Of a DNA stretch of 64,000 nt, positions 51,449-61,369 are shown one piece after another (the stretch's first letter is position 1; the number at the start of each line of letters is the position of its first letter). The translations under genes were made by a program, and so were the position numbers. Origin of the DNA: CAZHEV01 sp964531335 [NCBI: uncultured bacterium] (GTDB lineage Bacteria; Eisenbacteria; RBG-16-71-46; CAZHEV01). The notes beneath the pieces were generated by a model, which did no database searches, was not told where the DNA came from, and saw only the letters and a list, made by a program, of their open reading frames with translations. The stretch lies in assembly GCA_964531335.1 (NCBI GenBank), contig CAZHEV010000001.1, positions 137,893 through 201,892 of the forward strand. Reading direction: 5' to 3'.

Positions 51449-52612
51449 ATGAAAGTAGTCTTGACTGCCTCTGTGGTCTGTCTCGCTATTGTCTCGGCTG
51501 CGCCGTCGATTGAGTCCCAGTCCATACAGCTTTTTGATCCTACGGTGAGGTCAGAGGGAATGGGAGGGGCCTCCAGCGCCGTGTTCTGGGGCCCTGCTTC
51601 TGCGTCCTGGACCAATCCCGCGGCTTTGGGATATCAGCACGGTACAACGTACGCATGGGCGCGCGGTGAATGGAGCTCGTTCGAGGGCTGGACCATGACC
51701 AGCAACAGGCTGAGCCTGGGCGATTGGGGGTTCGGGTTGACGCTTTCCGGAGAGCCTGCGGACGCGCTCGGCGGAACCGACTTCGAGGACGACAACGATG
51801 TATTTGCTCTCCCCGAGGGAGACGTCAGATCTTTCGCCTTTGGTGCCAACCTGATCGAATTATCCGAGAACCTAATGGACAAGCTCGGCCATTCATTGCC
51901 GGATGTCTCCCGCTATGCAGACGTCTCATTAGGCATGACTTTTACCACGACCAGGGAGGTCGTACGCACGACCTCGACCACAATTGAGACCGATAGCGAA
52001 ACCAGCGACTACGGAGTCCTCATTCGACTGACGCCGTACAATTCAGTGGATTATCCCGGTTTGGAACCTGCATTGGATGAGCTTCTCCTTCCAATCATCG
52101 GCGGCCTTCGGATAGATGCGGCGTACGGCTTCGCTCGACACGACTACGCCGATCATGCGCCCTTCAGGTTCGACCAAAAGGGCGGCAGCCTCAGATTCTC
52201 ATCGGGAACGCCGGGGCTTCTGCACGATTGGTTCCTGGACACCGGCCTGGAGTGGCTGTCCCGCAGTCTATCGCCCCTCATATCTTTCGGGATGGCATGG
52301 GATGACAAGGACACGATACTGCTGAGTCTCAGCCCTGAAGGCACCTTTGAAACCACCCACGACTCCGACCTTTCCGGATGGGAGCTCACCTTCGCCAACA
52401 TATTCACGGTGCGCAGGGGCGAGTTCGGCGAGCATCCGACTGACGCCCTGGACACTCAAACGGACGGTTGGGGCCTCGGCTTCAAGCTGGCGGACTACGG
52501 CTATTTCCGCTACGACCATGCCGGCGTGGCCGATGGCGACTCCGAATACGAAGGCGTCACCATCAACATCGACGCCCTGGAGATCTTGAACTCACTCGGC
52601 CGGGATCTCTAG
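51449..52612 (+). CDS. Outer-membrane protein, UPF0164/PorV-like
   Basis: 387 residues from ATG 51449; the frame is open upstream but inside the previous gene. Signal peptide (VVLTASVVCLAIVSAAPSIES), then RSEGMGGASSAVFWGPASAS and NPAALGY, the N-terminal pattern of PorV/UPF0164 (FadL-like) barrels common in FCB bacteria. Repeated amphipathic strands follow. Possibly an outer-membrane channel or secretion-associated barrel. Confidence 0.75.
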   Translation: MKVVLTASVVCLAIVSAAPSIESQSIQLFDPTVRSEGMGGASSAVFWGPASASWTNPAALGYQHGTTYAWARGEWSSFEGWTMTSNRLSLGDWGFGLTLSGEPADALGGTDFEDDNDVFALPEGDVRSFAFGANLIELSENLMDKLGHSLPDVSRYADVSLGMTFTTTREVVRTTSTTIETDSETSDYGVLIRLTPYNSVDYPGLEPALDELLLPIIGGLRIDAAYGFARHDYADHAPFRFDQKGGSLRFSSGTPGLLHDWFLDTGLEWLSRSLSPLISFGMAWDDKDTILLSLSPEGTFETTHDSDLSGWELTFANIFTVRRGEFGEHPTDALDTQTDGWGLGFKLADYGYFRYDHAGVADGDSEYEGVTINIDALEILNSLGRDL

Positions 52613-53077
52613 CGCTCACACGCCGCGCTTCCCATGGAGGCAGCACCCGGCCTCGACGGCGCAATTACGCGATCCGGTCGCCTTCGGTCCGACGGAGGCA
52701 AGCCGGCGGGGAGACCGCGTCCAGATGTGCCTGTTTCCAGGGCCTAGTGCATGTTTGCGGGGATTGTCTTTCGGCGAGCATGTTAGTTTACATAAGATCT
52801 ATTATGCGACATTCTCTCGGGGCCTCTCGGGCAACGTCAATAAGGGCGAACCCCCAGTCCTCGCGGCGGCCCAGCCGATGCTCAAGGCAGCCGAAAGTGT
52901 CTTCCCAGCAACCAAGGACGCGAAATGCGCGAGCCCGCCTTGGAGGCCCTTGAGCGCTCCTCGGCGGGCTCGATCGGTTACTCAGCCTCTCTGGCCGAGA
53001 ATGGCGGCGTCCTGCGGCATCTTGCCCCGGCGTACCCGTCCGGCGGCCCCATCTTCCCTGATATGAGACACGGCGGC
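52613..53077. other. Gap with no convincing gene
   Basis: 465 bases of mostly GC-rich sequence. A short AT-rich stretch near 52780-52805 is the only feature noticed. Open frames here lack ribosome-binding sites and resemble no family. Confidence 0.4.
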
Positions 53078-53276
53078 TTATCTCCATTTCTTGCTGAGTC
53101 TGTCGATTCCCGAGCGTTCTAGGTCCTGTGGCGACATTGCGGGGTGAAACTCCACCTCAGCGTTGAACGTGAGAAACCAGGGCTCAGCATACGTCGGTAT
53201 ATCCGCAGCGTCCTTCAGGTTGTCCCTGATCAATACGAAGTTCGGTTTCTCGCGGATTGAGTCACCGGCGTTCGAT
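53078..53276 (-). pseudogene. Protein-like fragment downstream of homospermidine synthase
   Basis: On the minus strand a start-less frame reads ...KPNFVLIRDNLKDAADIPTY and WFLTFNAEVEFHPAMSPQDL to a stop at 53078-53080. It looks like real coding sequence but lacks its 5' part; no start with a ribosome-binding site was found. It is either a truncated gene or a remnant. Confidence 0.35.
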
Positions 53277-54797
53277 TTAATCCACCAGGAAGGTCTCGAA
53301 CTGCCAGGGGTCCTCATCCTTAGGCCTGGGGGCGCCCCACTTGTCGAAGCTGGGCCATCTGCTCTTCAGCGGGTTCCAGTCGGTCTGCACGGATGGCACG
53401 GGGCCCAGGTAGGGGCCGGCGCTCGCCAGGATCTCCTTGTGAGGCAGGTCCTCGGGCCTCAAGAGCCCACTCTCGGGGTTTCGGATCATATACAGGACTC
53501 CTGCGATCACCGCCGCAGCCACCTGGAGCGTGGTGGCGTTCTGGCCGGGCACCAGCTCTCGGGCCTCGTGGATATCGAGCTGCGAGCCCACCCACCAGCC
53601 GTTCAGCGCGTGGCCCAACAGCAGCACGCCCAGCTCGTCCATGCCGTCTATGATCTCGTCGTTCATGATCCGCTGCTGCTCCTGCATCTTGTATGAGCGC
53701 CCGACAAGCTCGTGGAGGCTCAGGATCGCGTTATCGCAGGGCATGTAGGCGTAATGTACCGTCGGCCTGTAAAGTGGCCGCCTGACCTCTCTCTCGGCGT
53801 CCTCCCAGACGGTCAGATAATCGCTGAGCGTGAAGGCCTCCGCGTGGCGGACTATCATCCCTATTATCTGCCCGCCCTTGGGGACCCATGAGTAGACCAG
53901 CGTCCGTATCCCGGGCTGGGCTATGTAGATCTGGTTGCCGGGCCCGCCGGCGGGAACGTGCGCGTACCTGGGCAGCCGGCGCTCGTGGGTCCCCCACCCC
54001 AGCTCCGCCGGGGCCGTACCCTCCTCGTAGAATCCCTCGATCGACCAGGTGTTGACGAACTCATTCACTTTCTTAGGACGATCCGATATCTGGGTGTCCC
54101 GCTCGGAGATATGGATGACCTTCGTTCCGGTGGCCCTGCACAGTCGCGCGAAGGCCCCGGGCGTCTCGTCCGCCGCCTCGCTCCTCAGCCGCCGGAACTC
54201 CTCGTTGTCCATGCTGACGGCCGGCTTAAAGCCCTTTTCTAACATCTCGCCCGATATCTCAAGCAGAGCGCGCTTTGTGAAGTGGCTCACAAGGCCCGGG
54301 TTCGCCCCGTGATCGACTATCGCCGTCGGGCCGGGGCTCGATCCGTTGCCCCGCCACTTGTCCTGCAACTGGCACATCTCCATCTGACGGAAATAGAGGC
54401 TTCTCACGTGCGGCGACTTGTGCTCGAGGTCGGAGTACGGGTCCCACTCTTCAACGGACGTGTTTATGTACCTGACGTTGTTGTCGTGGCACCAATTGAG
54501 GATCCTCAGGGCGTCTATGTTCCAGGACAGATCCACAATCATGTCGCCCGGGCCAACGTACCTCGCCATAGTCCGCTCGAGATTGTCGGGGGTTATCCGC
54601 TCTCGCTCGAAGGTCACCCCCTCCTCCAACGCAGGCCGGATGGTGTCTCTCGTGTCCTCGAAATCGATCACCGTGATGTTGGACCTGGGCGTTTCGATGT
54701 GACGCAAGATCAAAGGCAGAGTGCATTGTCCGACGGACCCGCATCCTATCATCAATATCTTGTTGTCGAATGCCTCGCGCTCGATCTCGTTCCCCAT
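53277..54797 (-). CDS. hss: Homospermidine synthase
   Basis: 506 residues, an NAD-dependent enzyme with a Rossmann start (ILMIGCGSVGQCTLPLIL). Conserved segments include WNIDALRILNWCHDNNVRYI, NTSVEEWDPY and DHGANPGLVSHFTKRAL. It makes homospermidine from two putrescines. It is 38 bases downstream of the decarboxylase gene, which supplies putrescine. Confidence 0.92.
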   Translation of the reverse strand: MGNEIEREAFDNKILMIGCGSVGQCTLPLILRHIETPRSNITVIDFEDTRDTIRPALEEGVTFERERITPDNLERTMARYVGPGDMIVDLSWNIDALRILNWCHDNNVRYINTSVEEWDPYSDLEHKSPHVRSLYFRQMEMCQLQDKWRGNGSSPGPTAIVDHGANPGLVSHFTKRALLEISGEMLEKGFKPAVSMDNEEFRRLRSEAADETPGAFARLCRATGTKVIHISERDTQISDRPKKVNEFVNTWSIEGFYEEGTAPAELGWGTHERRLPRYAHVPAGGPGNQIYIAQPGIRTLVYSWVPKGGQIIGMIVRHAEAFTLSDYLTVWEDAEREVRRPLYRPTVHYAYMPCDNAILSLHELVGRSYKMQEQQRIMNDEIIDGMDELGVLLLGHALNGWWVGSQLDIHEARELVPGQNATTLQVAAAVIAGVLYMIRNPESGLLRPEDLPHKEILASAGPYLGPVPSVQTDWNPLKSRWPSFDKWGAPRPKDEDPWQFETFLVD

Positions 54798-54835
54798 TCA
54801 TATCCCCTTGTTCGCGTCCAGTCCAAACGGCCGTC

Positions 54836-56086
54836 TCAAAGGGCCGCTCTTTCATATATATTCTCGATCTGATCCGCGCCCCTCTCGGCGTCCGCGGAGT
54901 CCTCCGGCCGGATCCGCGCGTCGGGGAGCACGATCGTCGCCGGCGGCGCGAACCCGTTGAACCGGGTCGCGTGGGCCTTGGTGTACGCCCCCATGCCCGG
55001 CACCATCAACAGGTCGCCCACTTCGAGCCTGGGCAGCAGCTGATCGCGGGAGACCACGTCTATCGAATCACAGCTCGGCCCCGCCACCACGCATTCCTCG
55101 ACCCCCCCCGGCCGCTCCGAGACCAGGCGGTAGTCGCATCCGTCGAAGACCATTCCGGAGAAGGCTCCATAGACGCCGTCGTCTATGTAGTACCAGCGCA
55201 CGCCGTTTCGTACCGCCCTTCCGATAACGCGGACGGCGAGTGTCATGGCCTCTCCGGATATCGACCTGCCCGGCTCGGCTATGATCCTCAAGGGATCGGG
55301 AAAGAACTCCCTGATTCCAAGCATCACTGAACCGCAGAACCGCTCCAGCTCAGGCATGCTGCTCCTGTACGAGACCGGGAAACCGCCCCCTATGTCCAGC
55401 ACGTCGAAGTCATAGCCGACGCGGGCGCCTTCATCGAACGCGGCCCTGGCAAGCCGAAGCGCCCTCTCGTAGTCCTTAGGCTCGCCGCACTGGGACCCTA
55501 CGTGGAACGCGACCCCCCTGACCCGAAGCCCCGCGTCTCTTGCGCTCCGCAGTATGGCCGACACATCGCCGGGATATACTCCGAACTTGGACGAAAGATT
55601 GACCGTGCATTTGGTGTCCGGGATGGCCAGCCGGAGCAACAGGTCCATCTCCTGCGCGTAGGGCTCCAGCTTTCCGACCTCGTCGAGGTTGTCGAAGGTG
55701 AACCAGCGCACACCGTGTTGCACGCATATTCCGATGTCCGATTCTTTCTTGATCGGGTTGGTGTGTATAAGGCGCTCGGGAACGTACCCCGCGGCGGCCG
55801 CCGTGCATACTTCCCCGTACGACGCCACGTCGATGCCGTCCACGAGACCGCTCAAGACCTCGAGAATTCCCGGGTCCGGATTGGACTTCATGGCGTAGAA
55901 GAGCTCGACCCCGGGAAGTCCCCGTCTCAAAGCGTTTGCGTTTTCGGTGATCCTGGTGGGAGATAGTGCAAGGAAGGGCGTACCGTTTACCTGTGCGATT
56001 TCCTCTGCCTGCTTGAAACTGAGGACCGGCTGGGCGAGGGATCCCCGCGAATCATCCAAGAGCATGGGGGCAATGTACCTAGTCAT
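54836..56086 (-). CDS. Type III PLP-dependent ornithine/lysine decarboxylase-like protein
   Basis: 416 residues from ATG 56086 with GAGGGAGG 13 bases upstream; the frame is open for 20 more codons without support. The alanine-racemase-fold PLP lysine is K67 in FYAMKSNPDPG. EPGRSISGEAM and the C-terminal VVAGPSCDSIDV with the catalytic cysteine and aspartate are present. It converts ornithine (or lysine) to putrescine (or cadaverine). A carboxy-spermidine type cannot be excluded, but the adjacent homospermidine synthase favours ornithine. Confidence 0.88.
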   Translation of the reverse strand: MTRYIAPMLLDDSRGSLAQPVLSFKQAEEIAQVNGTPFLALSPTRITENANALRRGLPGVELFYAMKSNPDPGILEVLSGLVDGIDVASYGEVCTAAAAGYVPERLIHTNPIKKESDIGICVQHGVRWFTFDNLDEVGKLEPYAQEMDLLLRLAIPDTKCTVNLSSKFGVYPGDVSAILRSARDAGLRVRGVAFHVGSQCGEPKDYERALRLARAAFDEGARVGYDFDVLDIGGGFPVSYRSSMPELERFCGSVMLGIREFFPDPLRIIAEPGRSISGEAMTLAVRVIGRAVRNGVRWYYIDDGVYGAFSGMVFDGCDYRLVSERPGGVEECVVAGPSCDSIDVVSRDQLLPRLEVGDLLMVPGMGAYTKAHATRFNGFAPPATIVLPDARIRPEDSADAERGADQIENIYERAAL

Positions 56087-56211
56087 GTCATAAAATCCTC
56101 CCTCGTGGCAATCTGCAGCCTCTCGGCGTGCATAGGCCACACACAAGGTGTTGTGACTGTCGACAGAACGAATCCCGTCGCGTGACGGAAGGGGCGCCGC
56201 CCCTTCCCCGA

Positions 56212-56748
56212 CTACCGCTGAGGTGGACAGGTCACCAGCAATACCTCGGCGGGCCTGCCGCCGGAGTTCGCTATGGAGTGCTCGTGCTGCGCCTTGTACA
56301 GGAAGCAGCTTCCGGCGCCCGCGACCGACGACATCTTGCCGATCTTGACCGTGACTCTGCCCTTTATGACGTACCCGAACTCCTCGCCGCTGTGGGGCGG
56401 CTCGGGCCCCATAGTCTCTCCAACCGAAAGCGAGAGCAGATACGGGTCCATCGTCATCGTGGTGGAACCCGGTATCAAGAGCTCGCAGCTCTCCACCCCC
56501 AGGTCCTCGACCAGAACCCTGTCGCGCCTGTCATAGATCAGTACCGGCCGGGCGTCGTCGGAGAAGAAGGTGGCCAGATCAACTCCCAGGACCGTCAGCA
56601 CCTCCGAAAGCGCGTCAAGGGAGATCGAGCTCTTGTCCCTCTCCAGAAGTGAAATGAAGCTCTTGGTCAGCCCCGCGCGCAACGCCAGCTCGTCCTGGGT
56701 CAGCTCGTTGGCCAACCTGAGCTCCTTCAGGCGCTTGCCTATCTTCAT
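56212..56748 (-). CDS. XRE-family regulator with a cupin domain
   Basis: 178 residues. An N-terminal helix-turn-helix (LTQDELALRAGLTKSFISLL) is followed by a C-terminal cupin (about 105-175; SGEEFGYVIKGRVTVKIG). Similar proteins (PuuR type) regulate polyamine genes by binding a polyamine in the cupin. It precedes the decarboxylase gene by 125 bases and may control it. A near-palindrome GTTCATAAAC is 10 bases upstream of its own start (about 56761-56770), a possible operator. Confidence 0.85.
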   Translation of the reverse strand: MKIGKRLKELRLANELTQDELALRAGLTKSFISLLERDKSSISLDALSEVLTVLGVDLATFFSDDARPVLIYDRRDRVLVEDLGVESCELLIPGSTTMTMDPYLLSLSVGETMGPEPPHSGEEFGYVIKGRVTVKIGKMSSVAGAGSCFLYKAQHEHSIANSGGRPAEVLLVTCPPQR

Positions 56749-56898
56749 ACCTTCACTCTATGTTCATAAACGAAACGTTCAGCAATACTCGACCCCGATT
56801 TTATTCAACACGGCCCGTGAGTGTCAAGTGTTTTCGAAGAAAAACCGTGCGGCGACCACAACGCGACCGCCCCGGTCGGCAACGTGGCCGGCGGCGGC

Positions 56899-57324
56899 CT
56901 AGCGCCGGAGCCTCCTGATCATCGCTTCCCCGTGCAGGACCAGCAAAGCCAGGATCGTTGCCCCGCTGGCCGTGGCGTAGTAGCCCGCCCCCAGCGCAAG
57001 CCCTATGGCCGCAACCGACCAGATCGAGGCGGCCGTCGTAAGGCCTTTGACCGCGCCCCCCGAGCGCATTATGGTGCCTGCCCCGAGAAAGCCCACGCCG
57101 GTGACAACCTGGGCCGCTATCCGGCCGGGGTCGACGGTCTTGGCTCCCGGGAAGAACTCCGGGGACTTTATCGATACGATTGTGAAGAGCGCCGCCCCCA
57201 GGCAGACGAGCATATGCGTTCTGAGACCCGCGGGCTTATGTCCCGTCTCCCTCTCAAGGCCTATGAGTCCGCCAAGCACGACGGCCAGGACCAGCTTGAC
57301 AAACGCTGATGTCTCCCACATCAT
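56899..57324 (-). CDS. MgtC/SapB-family membrane protein
   Basis: 141 residues with four hydrophobic helices, including FVKLVLAVVLGGLIGLERE and GLTTAASIWSVAAIGLALG. The motif GFLGAGTIM is typical of MgtC. Members affect magnesium-limited growth and ATP synthase. It overlaps the GT9 stop (ATGA). Confidence 0.88.
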   Translation of the reverse strand: MMWETSAFVKLVLAVVLGGLIGLERETGHKPAGLRTHMLVCLGAALFTIVSIKSPEFFPGAKTVDPGRIAAQVVTGVGFLGAGTIMRSGGAVKGLTTAASIWSVAAIGLALGAGYYATASGATILALLVLHGEAMIRRLRR

Positions 57325-58388
57325 GCCCCTCCCCCGGCGCTGCGCGTCCGACCGTGCTCGCCTTGGATCGAAGGCTTCAGCATCGGACGCAGCACCGACA
57401 ACACCGTGCCCGCGTCTATCTCCTCGAGGCAGGGCGCCCTCCGTGCGATCCTACAGGGCTTTTCGCCGTGAAGCGAGCATGGAGAGCAATCCAGCCCCAA
57501 CCACAGGACCTCGTTTCCGCCGCCGTACGGCGCAAAGCCCAGGTGAGGCGCGGTCGGTCCGAAGACGCCGAGCACAGGCGTGCCCACGGCCGCGGCCAGA
57601 TGCATGAGACCAGAGTCATTGCACACGAGCGCCTCGCAGAGAGAGAACGCCGCCGCCAGGTCACGTATGCCGCCCGAATACGGCACCACCGAGCCCGCAC
57701 CGCCGGCGGCCGAGGCCACCTTCTCCGCAAGGGCCCGCTCCGCCGCAGAACCCGCGACCAACACCCCCGTCCCCTCGGACGAAAGAGCGCTTGCCAGGGC
57801 CGAATAGTTCGTCTCCGGCCATCTCTTGGACGGCCACTTGGCCCCCGGCGCCAGCGCTACCAACGGCCCTTCCCCCGCGCGCTCCAGCTTCGACCGCGCC
57901 GTCGAGACCTCTCCTGCCGTGAGCCACACCTTCGGGGAGCCCTCCGGCACGCGATCTCCCGCCCAGGGCGAGAGGCATTCCAGGTATCTTTCCACCACGT
58001 GCGGAAGAGGCGTTCTCCACCGCCGCGGCCTGGCCGTCATGAGCATGCGCCTCAGCCTTCGCGAGTGCGGCCGAGATGTCCGCCGGGCTCCAACGGCCCA
58101 GGCGAGCGCGCGGCCCCGAGGCCCGCCTTGAAGGTCCACTACAAGATCGAAGCGCTCGCCCCGCAGCTTTCTTCCAAGCGAATAAAGGGAGCCGAGCCCT
58201 CTCTCGCCCGGCCACAGGGACAGGACCATCGTCAGATGAGGGTTGTTCTCGAGGACGGGAGCGTACTCGTCCTTGACTACGAAGGTGATTTCGCAGCCGG
58301 GCCACATCCGACGGCAGGCATCTATAACGGACGTTGCCAAAATGACATCGCCGAGAGAGCTAAATCGGATTATGAGGACATTGTCCAT
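57321..58388 (-). CDS. Glycosyltransferase family 9 (heptosyltransferase-like)
   Basis: 355 residues. The N-terminus VLIIRFSSLGDVILATSVID and the ADP-heptose region LVALAPGAKWPSKRWP and VCNDSGLMHLAAAVGTPVLGVFGPT are GT9 hallmarks. It transfers a heptose (or related sugar) to lipid A core. It lies between lon and mgtC in the same direction. Confidence 0.9.
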   Translation of the reverse strand: MDNVLIIRFSSLGDVILATSVIDACRRMWPGCEITFVVKDEYAPVLENNPHLTMVLSLWPGERGLGSLYSLGRKLRGERFDLVVDLQGGPRGRALAWAVGARRTSRPHSRRLRRMLMTARPRRWRTPLPHVVERYLECLSPWAGDRVPEGSPKVWLTAGEVSTARSKLERAGEGPLVALAPGAKWPSKRWPETNYSALASALSSEGTGVLVAGSAAERALAEKVASAAGGAGSVVPYSGGIRDLAAAFSLCEALVCNDSGLMHLAAAVGTPVLGVFGPTAPHLGFAPYGGGNEVLWLGLDCSPCSLHGEKPCRIARRAPCLEEIDAGTVLSVLRPMLKPSIQGEHGRTRSAGGGA

Positions 58389-58412
58389 CGAATCTCTCTA
58401 GGCGCCGCCTCT

Positions 58413-60842
58413 TCACTCGGAGCCGGCGGACCGGCCGGCTTCCGCAGAGGCCTCACTTCCGGCCGCGGTCTTCTCTTTCGCGGCGGGGGCCGCGGCGGGC
58501 ATGGGCAACAGGGCCTTCTCCAGCACCTCGTCGATACGCTCCACGAAGATGAACTTCACGCCTTCCCTTACGTCCTCGGGCACGTCCTCGAGGTCCTTCT
58601 CGTTGGGCTTGGGCAATATGATCGTGTCCAGGCCGGCCCTGTGGCCGGCAAGCACCTTCTGGCGTATACCCCCCACCGGCAGGACCCTTCCTATCAACGT
58701 GATCTCGCCGGTCATCCCGACGTTGTGACGGATCTTTGCGTTGCCGGCCAAGGACGCGAGCGCCGTGACCATGGCCACGCCCGCGGACGGTCCGTCCTTG
58801 GGGATGGCTCCCGAGGGAACGTGTATGTGGACGTCATTGGTGCCGAAGAAGTCATCCGGGATCCCCAACATCTCCGACATGGACCGGACGTAGCTCATCG
58901 CAGCCTGGGCGGATTCCTTCATCACATTGCCGAGGTGACCGGTCAGAGTGAGCCCCTTGCCTCCGGGCATCCTGCGCGCCTCAACGAAGAGTATGACGCC
59001 TCCGGACTGCGTCCAGGCCAACCCGGTCGCCACGCCCACCTCGTCCTCGCGGCTCGCGATATCGGTGAAGATCTTGCGGGGTCCAAGAAAATCGGAAACG
59101 TTCTGCGGGGTCACGGTCACGGCGTCCGTCTCCCCCTTCGCCGTCCTCATGGCCACTTTCCTGCACACGCTCGCGATCTCCCTCTCCAGATTGCGGACGC
59201 CGGCCTCCAGCGTATAGTCCGCTACTATGACCTTTATCGCACCATCGGTGAATTTGAGCCGCGACTCCTCCAGCCCCTTGTCCTCGAGCTGTCTGGGAAC
59301 GAGGTAGCGCTTGGCGATCATCAGCTTTTCCTCGTTCGTGTACCCCGGAAGCTCGAGCACCTCCATCCTGTCCTTGAGAGCGTGCGGAATCGGATCCAGT
59401 ATGTTGGCCGTGGTTATGAACATGACCCTGGAAAGATCGTAGGTGAGGTTCAGGTAGTGGTCTGAGAACTTGTTGTTCTGAGCCGGGTCCAGCACCTCGA
59501 GCAGCGCGGAGGCCGGGTCCCCCCTGAAGTCAGCTCCTATCTTGTCCACCTCGTCCAGCATGAAGACGCTGTGCTTCGTTCCCAGGCCGGCCAGGCCCTG
59601 CACTATTCTCCCCGGCATCGATCCCACGTAGGTGCGCCGGTGGCCTCGTATCTCGGCCTCGTCGCGCATTCCTCCGAGGCTCATCCTGTGGAACTTCCTG
59701 TTCGTAGCCCTCGCGATCGACTGCCCGATCGACGTCTTGCCCACCCCGGGGGGGCCGACAAAGCAGAGTATGGGACCTTTGGTGTCCTTCTTGAGCTTTC
59801 TCACGGAGAGGTACTCCAGGATCCTCTCCTTGACCTTTTCGAGATCGTAGTGGTCCTCATCCAGTATCCGCTCGGCCTCCGAAATGTCTACGTCCTCCAC
59901 CTCCTCGTCTTTCCAAGGCAGAGTGATGAGCCAGTCCAGGTAGGTCCTGGCCACGGTGTATTCCGCCGCGGCGGGAGGTATCCTGCTCAGCCGCTCCAGC
60001 TCCTTCTCCGCGGCATCCCAAGCCTCCTCGGACATCTCGGCCTTCTCTATCTTCTCTCTGAGCTCTTCTATCTCAACCCCGGTTTCGTCCGTCTCCCCCA
60101 GCTCTCTTCTTATCGCGTCGAGCTGCTTGCGGAGGTAGTACTCGCGCTGGCTCTGATCCATCTCGCTCTTTACGTCCGCCTGGATCTTCTTGCCGAGCTC
60201 TATGAGCTCGAGCTCGCGTCCTATCATCGCCGAGACGGCCTTCAGCCTGCTCTTGGGATCCACCTGTTTCAGGATCTCACGCTTCTCGCCGGCCTCCACA
60301 TTCAGGTTGGACGCGATCATGTCGGCCAGCTTTCCGGGGTCCTCTATGTTGAGCGCCACTACCTTCAGCTCCTCGGAAAGGTAGTTCGCCTGATCCACGA
60401 GTTTTTGGAAATCGTCAACCACGCTCTTCATCAAGGCCTGGGTCTCCATGTCCTTGGCCTCGTCCTGGCGCAGTATCTCCACGCCGGCCTTGACAAAGGG
60501 CTCGCTCGCGATGATCTCCAGTATCTTGACCCGCGCTATCCCCTGAACCAGCAGTCTCATGGTGTTGTCCGGGAAGCGAAGCATCTTGTAGATGCTGGCG
60601 GCGGTACCGATGCTGCCCACAAGCTCATCGGTTTCATCCCCGGGGACCAGACCGATGATCTTGTCCCCCTCGAGGCTCTCATCCGCCATCTTTATATGGC
60701 TTTCCCTCCGTATAACAAGAGGCACCATGGTGAATGGAAAGACCACGGCCTCCTTCAAGGGCAAAATGGGCAGGACTTCCGGTACGTCCATTCCTTCCTG
60801 AACGGCGGTCTGGACCTCGGTCCCCTCATCACGCACTGCCAT
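58413..60842 (-). CDS. lon: ATP-dependent Lon protease
   Basis: About 809 residues. N-terminal substrate domain VLPILPLKEAVVFPFTMVPL, coiled coil, AAA+ Walker A GPPGVGKTSIGQSIAR, and proteolytic Ser in PKDGPSAGVAM with Lys in GGIRQKVLAGHRAG. GGAAGGAGG nearly touches ATG 60842, whereas GTG 60836 has seven-base spacing; the start is unresolved between these. It degrades damaged and regulatory proteins. Hsp20 is encoded immediately upstream. Confidence 0.96.
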   Translation of the reverse strand: MAVRDEGTEVQTAVQEGMDVPEVLPILPLKEAVVFPFTMVPLVIRRESHIKMADESLEGDKIIGLVPGDETDELVGSIGTAASIYKMLRFPDNTMRLLVQGIARVKILEIIASEPFVKAGVEILRQDEAKDMETQALMKSVVDDFQKLVDQANYLSEELKVVALNIEDPGKLADMIASNLNVEAGEKREILKQVDPKSRLKAVSAMIGRELELIELGKKIQADVKSEMDQSQREYYLRKQLDAIRRELGETDETGVEIEELREKIEKAEMSEEAWDAAEKELERLSRIPPAAAEYTVARTYLDWLITLPWKDEEVEDVDISEAERILDEDHYDLEKVKERILEYLSVRKLKKDTKGPILCFVGPPGVGKTSIGQSIARATNRKFHRMSLGGMRDEAEIRGHRRTYVGSMPGRIVQGLAGLGTKHSVFMLDEVDKIGADFRGDPASALLEVLDPAQNNKFSDHYLNLTYDLSRVMFITTANILDPIPHALKDRMEVLELPGYTNEEKLMIAKRYLVPRQLEDKGLEESRLKFTDGAIKVIVADYTLEAGVRNLEREIASVCRKVAMRTAKGETDAVTVTPQNVSDFLGPRKIFTDIASREDEVGVATGLAWTQSGGVILFVEARRMPGGKGLTLTGHLGNVMKESAQAAMSYVRSMSEMLGIPDDFFGTNDVHIHVPSGAIPKDGPSAGVAMVTALASLAGNAKIRHNVGMTGEITLIGRVLPVGGIRQKVLAGHRAGLDTIILPKPNEKDLEDVPEDVREGVKFIFVERIDEVLEKALLPMPAAAPAAKEKTAAGSEASAEAGRSAGSE

Positions 60843-60921
60843 TCCTCCTTCCGGCGCCCGGCTCGACCGGCGCCGACAAGCCTGCCGCAACAACGATATC
60901 GATCATCAGCGCGGCCGTCTT

Positions 60922-61353
60922 CTAGTCGATTGTTATGTCGATCTTGCCCTGGCTCTTCTTCTGCACCTTCTCGAGCACGATCTCCAGAATACCTTCGGCA
61001 TAGCGCGCTCTCGCTTCGCTTACCTCCCATCCCCTGGGCACGGGTATTCTCCGCTCGAACGGACCGATCGTGATCTCCATCTTGTGAAAGTGTTTCTTGC
61101 CTTTCGGTATTGTGTCATGCCTTATCCCACAGATCTTAAGGCACCCCCCATCGAGCATGATTTTCAGATCGTCCCTCTTGAGCCCGGCGACGTCCATTCT
61201 GACCACGAAGAGCTTTTCCGTCTCGTAGACGTCTGTGGCGGGCCTCCACAGGACTCCGGTCATGACCTTGGGCTTGAAGTGCTCCTGGAGCAGATGCTCC
61301 ATCAGCTCGGCCATGGCATCCAGGTCTCGCGAGAAACCAAAGTCATTCGGCAT
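60922..61353 (-). CDS. Small heat shock protein (Hsp20/alpha-crystallin)
   Basis: 143 residues. A central alpha-crystallin domain has PATDVYETEKLFVVRMDVAGL, then LKICGIRHD, GPFERRIPVPRGWEV and AEGILEIVLEK. It is an ATP-independent chaperone binding unfolded proteins. It precedes lon by 80 bases on the same strand, suggesting a proteostasis pair. Confidence 0.92.
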   Translation of the reverse strand: MPNDFGFSRDLDAMAELMEHLLQEHFKPKVMTGVLWRPATDVYETEKLFVVRMDVAGLKRDDLKIMLDGGCLKICGIRHDTIPKGKKHFHKMEITIGPFERRIPVPRGWEVSEARARYAEGILEIVLEKVQKKSQGKIDITID

Positions 61354-61369
61354 GCTTCATCCCCTTCGA

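Noticed and set aside
57309-59465. 718-codon plus-strand open frame over GT9 and lon
   Set aside because: Antisense to two well-recognised genes; it has no family motifs and follows the third-position GC bias of the minus-strand genes.
59571-61073. 500-codon plus-strand open frame over lon
   Set aside because: Antisense to lon and the end of hsp20, with no motifs or ribosome-binding site.
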